A stretch of DNA of 5,963 nt from JANDLT01 sp041743485 (GTDB taxonomy: Bacteria > Acidobacteriota > Blastocatellia > Pyrinomonadales > Pyrinomonadaceae), in the NCBI GenBank assembly GCA_041743485.1, contig JBGTMR010000159.1, forward strand, positions 1 to 5,963. Reading direction: 5' to 3'. The notes beneath the pieces are model-generated. The model ran no database searches. It was not told the DNA's origin and saw only the letters and a list, made by a program, of their open reading frames with translations. Positions 4,406 through 5,963 of the stretch are shown piece by piece. Position 1 is the stretch's first letter. Every line of letters begins with the position of its first letter. The translations under genes and the position numbers were made by a program.

Positions 4406-4825
4406 ATGGCAAATAGAGATAGAGCAGGAATCCGGCGTGCCGTTCACTCGCGCATTCGCCGCAAAGTTTCAGGCACCACCGAACGCCCGCGTTTAGCGAT
4501 CTATCGCAGCTTGAACCACATTTACGCGCAGGTGATTGACGATGCGAACGGTGCGACACTGGTGTCGGCATCAAGCGTCGAAAAGGATTTGCGCGGCACG
4601 ACGGGCGGCAACATCGAAGCTGCCGAGCGCGTCGGGCGCACCGTCGCCGAGCGCGCAGTCGCCAAGGGCATTCAGCAAGTCGTGTTTGATCGCGGTGGTT
4701 ATGTTTATCACGGGCGCGTCAAGGCTTTGACAGACGCGGCGCGGGCGGCGGGCTTAAACCCGAACGAACAACAGCCTTCCGAAAGTGAAACAGCGGAAGA
4801 GACCGCGCCAACCGAACAGGCATAG
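4406..4825 (+). CDS. rplR: 50S ribosomal protein L18 with acidic C-terminal tail
   Basis: From ATG 4406 the product has 139 residues. The L18 core is complete: a basic N-terminus MANRDRAGIRRAVHSRIRRKVSG, then ERPRLAIYRSLNHIYAQVIDD, LVSASSVEKDLR, AAERVGRTVAERAVAKGI and the signature VVFDRGGYVYHGRVKALTDAARAAGL. Most bacterial L18 end near this Gly-Leu. Here about 22 more residues follow, rich in Glu, Gln, Thr, Ser and Pro with no Lys or Arg. L18 delivers 5S rRNA to the central protuberance together with L5. The tail would project from the protein's C-terminus and is probably disordered. Its role is unknown. Confidence 0.96.
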   Translation: MANRDRAGIRRAVHSRIRRKVSGTTERPRLAIYRSLNHIYAQVIDDANGATLVSASSVEKDLRGTTGGNIEAAERVGRTVAERAVAKGIQQVVFDRGGYVYHGRVKALTDAARAAGLNPNEQQPSESETAEETAPTEQA

Positions 4826-4879
4826 TTTCGATAGACACAAGTAATAAGCACAGTTTTCATCGAGAACCAAAACTAAATT

Positions 4880-5386
4880 ATGAGGCAACCAAGACAACGC
4901 ATTAACGTCGCCGGACTTGACTTGAAAGACCAAGTTATTTCCATCAACCGCGTCACGAAAGTGGTCAAGGGCGGCAAGAACATGAGCTTCGCGGCTCTCG
5001 TCGTTATCGGTGACGAATCCGGTCACGTCGGTTTCGGGACAGGGAAAGCGCGCGAAGTTCCGCAGGCAATCAAAAAGGGTATCGAAGCCGCGAAGAAGAA
5101 TATGATTCGCGTGCCGTTGATTGAAAAGACGCTGCCGCACCAGATGATCGGTGTCTATGGCGCGGGGCGCGTGCTGATGAAACCGGCGGCGGAAGGCACG
5201 GGCGTTATCGCGGGCGGTGCGGTTCGCGCGATTATGCAAGCGGTCGGCGTTCACGATTGCCGCGCTAAAATTCTCGGCTCGAACAACCCGCACAACGTCG
5301 TGCGCGCGACATTCGACGGGCTGCTTAGCATGAAAGACCCTATGGAAGTTGCGCGTCTGCGCGGCAAGCAGGTAGAAGATTTATAA
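4880..5386 (+). CDS. rpsE: 30S ribosomal protein S5
   Basis: The 168-residue product is a complete S5. A short N-terminus MRQPRQRINVAG leads to LKDQVISINRVTKVVKGGKNMSFAALVVIGD, the N-terminal RNA-binding domain whose loop (about residues 22-32) is where spectinomycin-resistance changes occur in E. coli. The second domain has GFGTGKAREVPQAIKKGIEAAKKNMI, GAGRVLMKPAAEGTGVIAGGAVRAIMQAVGV and LGSNNPHNVVRATFDGL. S5 is near the mRNA entry and decoding region and contributes to accuracy. An in-frame TAA at 4874-4876 leaves ATG 4880 as the first possible ATG start. The nearest purine stretch (GAGA, 4862-4865) is too far to be a normal Shine-Dalgarno sequence. Confidence 0.97.
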   Translation: MRQPRQRINVAGLDLKDQVISINRVTKVVKGGKNMSFAALVVIGDESGHVGFGTGKAREVPQAIKKGIEAAKKNMIRVPLIEKTLPHQMIGVYGAGRVLMKPAAEGTGVIAGGAVRAIMQAVGVHDCRAKILGSNNPHNVVRATFDGLLSMKDPMEVARLRGKQVEDL

Positions 5387-5387
5387 A

Positions 5388-5406
5388 CGTAAGTCGGAGA
5401 CTTACG
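5388..5406 (+). other. short perfect hairpin after rpsE
   Basis: CGTAAGTC (5388-5395) pairs perfectly with GACTTACG (5399-5406) around a three-base GGA loop, one base after the S5 stop codon. A CGGAG sequence is buried at the loop. No T run follows, so a Rho-independent terminator is unlikely. It could be an mRNA stability or processing structure, or a remnant of a repeat. Confidence 0.5.
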
Positions 5407-5425
5407 AACTTAGAGAGACAAGACT

Positions 5426-5773
5426 ATGGGCATCTTGGATAAAATTACGGAAGGCGTTACCGATGTCGCATCGAAGATAGCCGAAGCTGTCACCGATGTT
5501 GTCGAAGCGGTAACGACGAGCGGCGGTGAAGACACCGCCGCACAAGCGGAAGGCAAAAGCGATTCCGGCAAAGCTGCGGGCAACGGAGCCGTTACGAACG
5601 GAACGATTCGCATTCAGTATTACCGTTCGGTAATCAGCACGCCGAAGACGCACAAGCAGATTGTCCGCAGCATCGGCTTGACGAAACTCAATCAAATCGT
5701 CGAACGTCCCGACACGGATTCCATTCGCGGCATCGTCAAAAAAGTTCCGCACCTGTTGCGGATTGTGGAGTAA
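5426..5773 (+). CDS. rpmD: 50S ribosomal protein L30 with amphipathic N-terminal extension
   Basis: Residues about 59-115 are a normal L30: GTIRIQYYRSVISTPKTHKQIVRSIGLTKLNQIVERPDTDSIRGIVKKVPHLLRIVE. Bacterial L30 is usually about 60 residues, so nearly half of this 115-residue product is extra. Residues 3-30 form a probable amphipathic helix with hydrophobic positions I3, L4, I7, V11, V14, I18, V22, V25 and V29. Residues 9-19 and 20-30 are an 11-residue repeat sharing E, V, T, D and V. Residues 32-58 are a Gly/Ala/Ser/Asp linker. No Met lies between codon 1 and the core. The start has a weak GAGAG eight bases upstream. The core identification is firm; the role of the extension is unknown. Confidence 0.94.
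   Translation: MGILDKITEGVTDVASKIAEAVTDVVEAVTTSGGEDTAAQAEGKSDSGKAAGNGAVTNGTIRIQYYRSVISTPKTHKQIVRSIGLTKLNQIVERPDTDSIRGIVKKVPHLLRIVE
5767..5770 (+). promoter_or_regulatory. ribosome binding site for rplO
   Basis: GGAG is formed by the last codons of rpmD and lies 8 bases before the ATG at 5779. The genes are only 5 bases apart, which suggests coupled translation of L30 and L15. Confidence 0.75.
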
Positions 5774-5778
5774 AGATC

Positions 5779-5963
5779 ATGGTACTTAGCCTTAATAATT
5801 TGCGCGCGCCCGAAGGCTCGACGCACAAAAAGAAGCGCGTCGGTCGGGGTCCCGGTTCGGGCTTGGGTAAAACCGCCGGACGCGGTCACAAAGGACAGAA
5901 ATCTCGTTCCGGTTATTCATCGAAAGTCGGTTTTGAAGGCGGTCAGATGCCGCTTCAACGTCG
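5779..5963 (+). CDS. rplO: 50S ribosomal protein L15, N-terminal part (3' truncated by window edge)
   Basis: Sixty-one codons plus two bases are visible. They read MVLSLNNLRAPEGSTHKKKRVGRGPGSGLGKTAGRGHKGQKSRSG, then VGFEGGQMPLQRR. This is the diagnostic Gly/Arg/Lys-rich N-terminus of L15, which threads into 23S rRNA in the core of the 50S subunit; the globular C-terminal domain lies beyond the window. L15 is a late assembly protein and follows L30 in the spc operon in almost all bacteria, as here. The start is supported by GGAG at an eight-base spacing. Confidence 0.97.
   Translation, partial: MVLSLNNLRAPEGSTHKKKRVGRGPGSGLGKTAGRGHKGQKSRSGYSSKVGFEGGQMPLQR

Overview
The window is a stretch of a bacterial ribosomal-protein superoperon (the S10/spc cluster), all on the + strand and in the classical order: rpsC (3' end) - rplP - rpmC - rpsQ - rplN - rplX - rplE - rpsN (zinc form) - rpsH - rplF - rplR - rpsE - rpmD - rplO (5' end). 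No gene is missing, inverted or inserted. Coding sequence moderately rich in GCG/CGC, mixed S3, S17, L18 and L30 tails, and short heptamer repeats between genes suggest an uncultivated or little-studied phylum. Acidobacteriota (Blastocatellia-like) is my best guess, made from general impression and not from a search.

Layout: bases 1-201 are the Gly/Arg-rich tail of S3. Bases 202-320 hold a palindromic A/T-rich element and the L16 ribosome binding site. L16 and L29 overlap by one base (TAATG). S17 (1007-1474) carries a long acidic N-terminal extension. L14, L24, L5, S14, S8, L6, L18 and S5 follow with ordinary conserved cores. L18 has an acidic C-terminal tail, and L30 has an N-terminal extension of about 58 residues with an amphipathic 11-residue repeat. 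L15 runs off the right edge.

The products are structural parts of the 30S (S3, S17, S14, S8, S5) and 50S (L16, L29, L14, L24, L5, L6, L18, L30, L15) subunits, probably made from one polycistronic message. No convincing internal promoter or factor-independent terminator was seen.

I see no new enzymatic or defence system. The part that is not ordinary is in the gaps. Five gene junctions (S3/L16, S17/L14, S14/S8, S8/L6, L6/L18) contain imperfect to perfect inverted repeats. In at least three of them the arms are built from tandem 7-base units (GGTCAGT, or GATGAGT/GATGAAT types). At S8/L6 the hairpin separates a good Shine-Dalgarno sequence from the L6 start codon, which otherwise has none. This suggests a split ribosome binding site that is rejoined by folding. 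The unusual low-complexity tails on four ribosomal proteins are the second theme.
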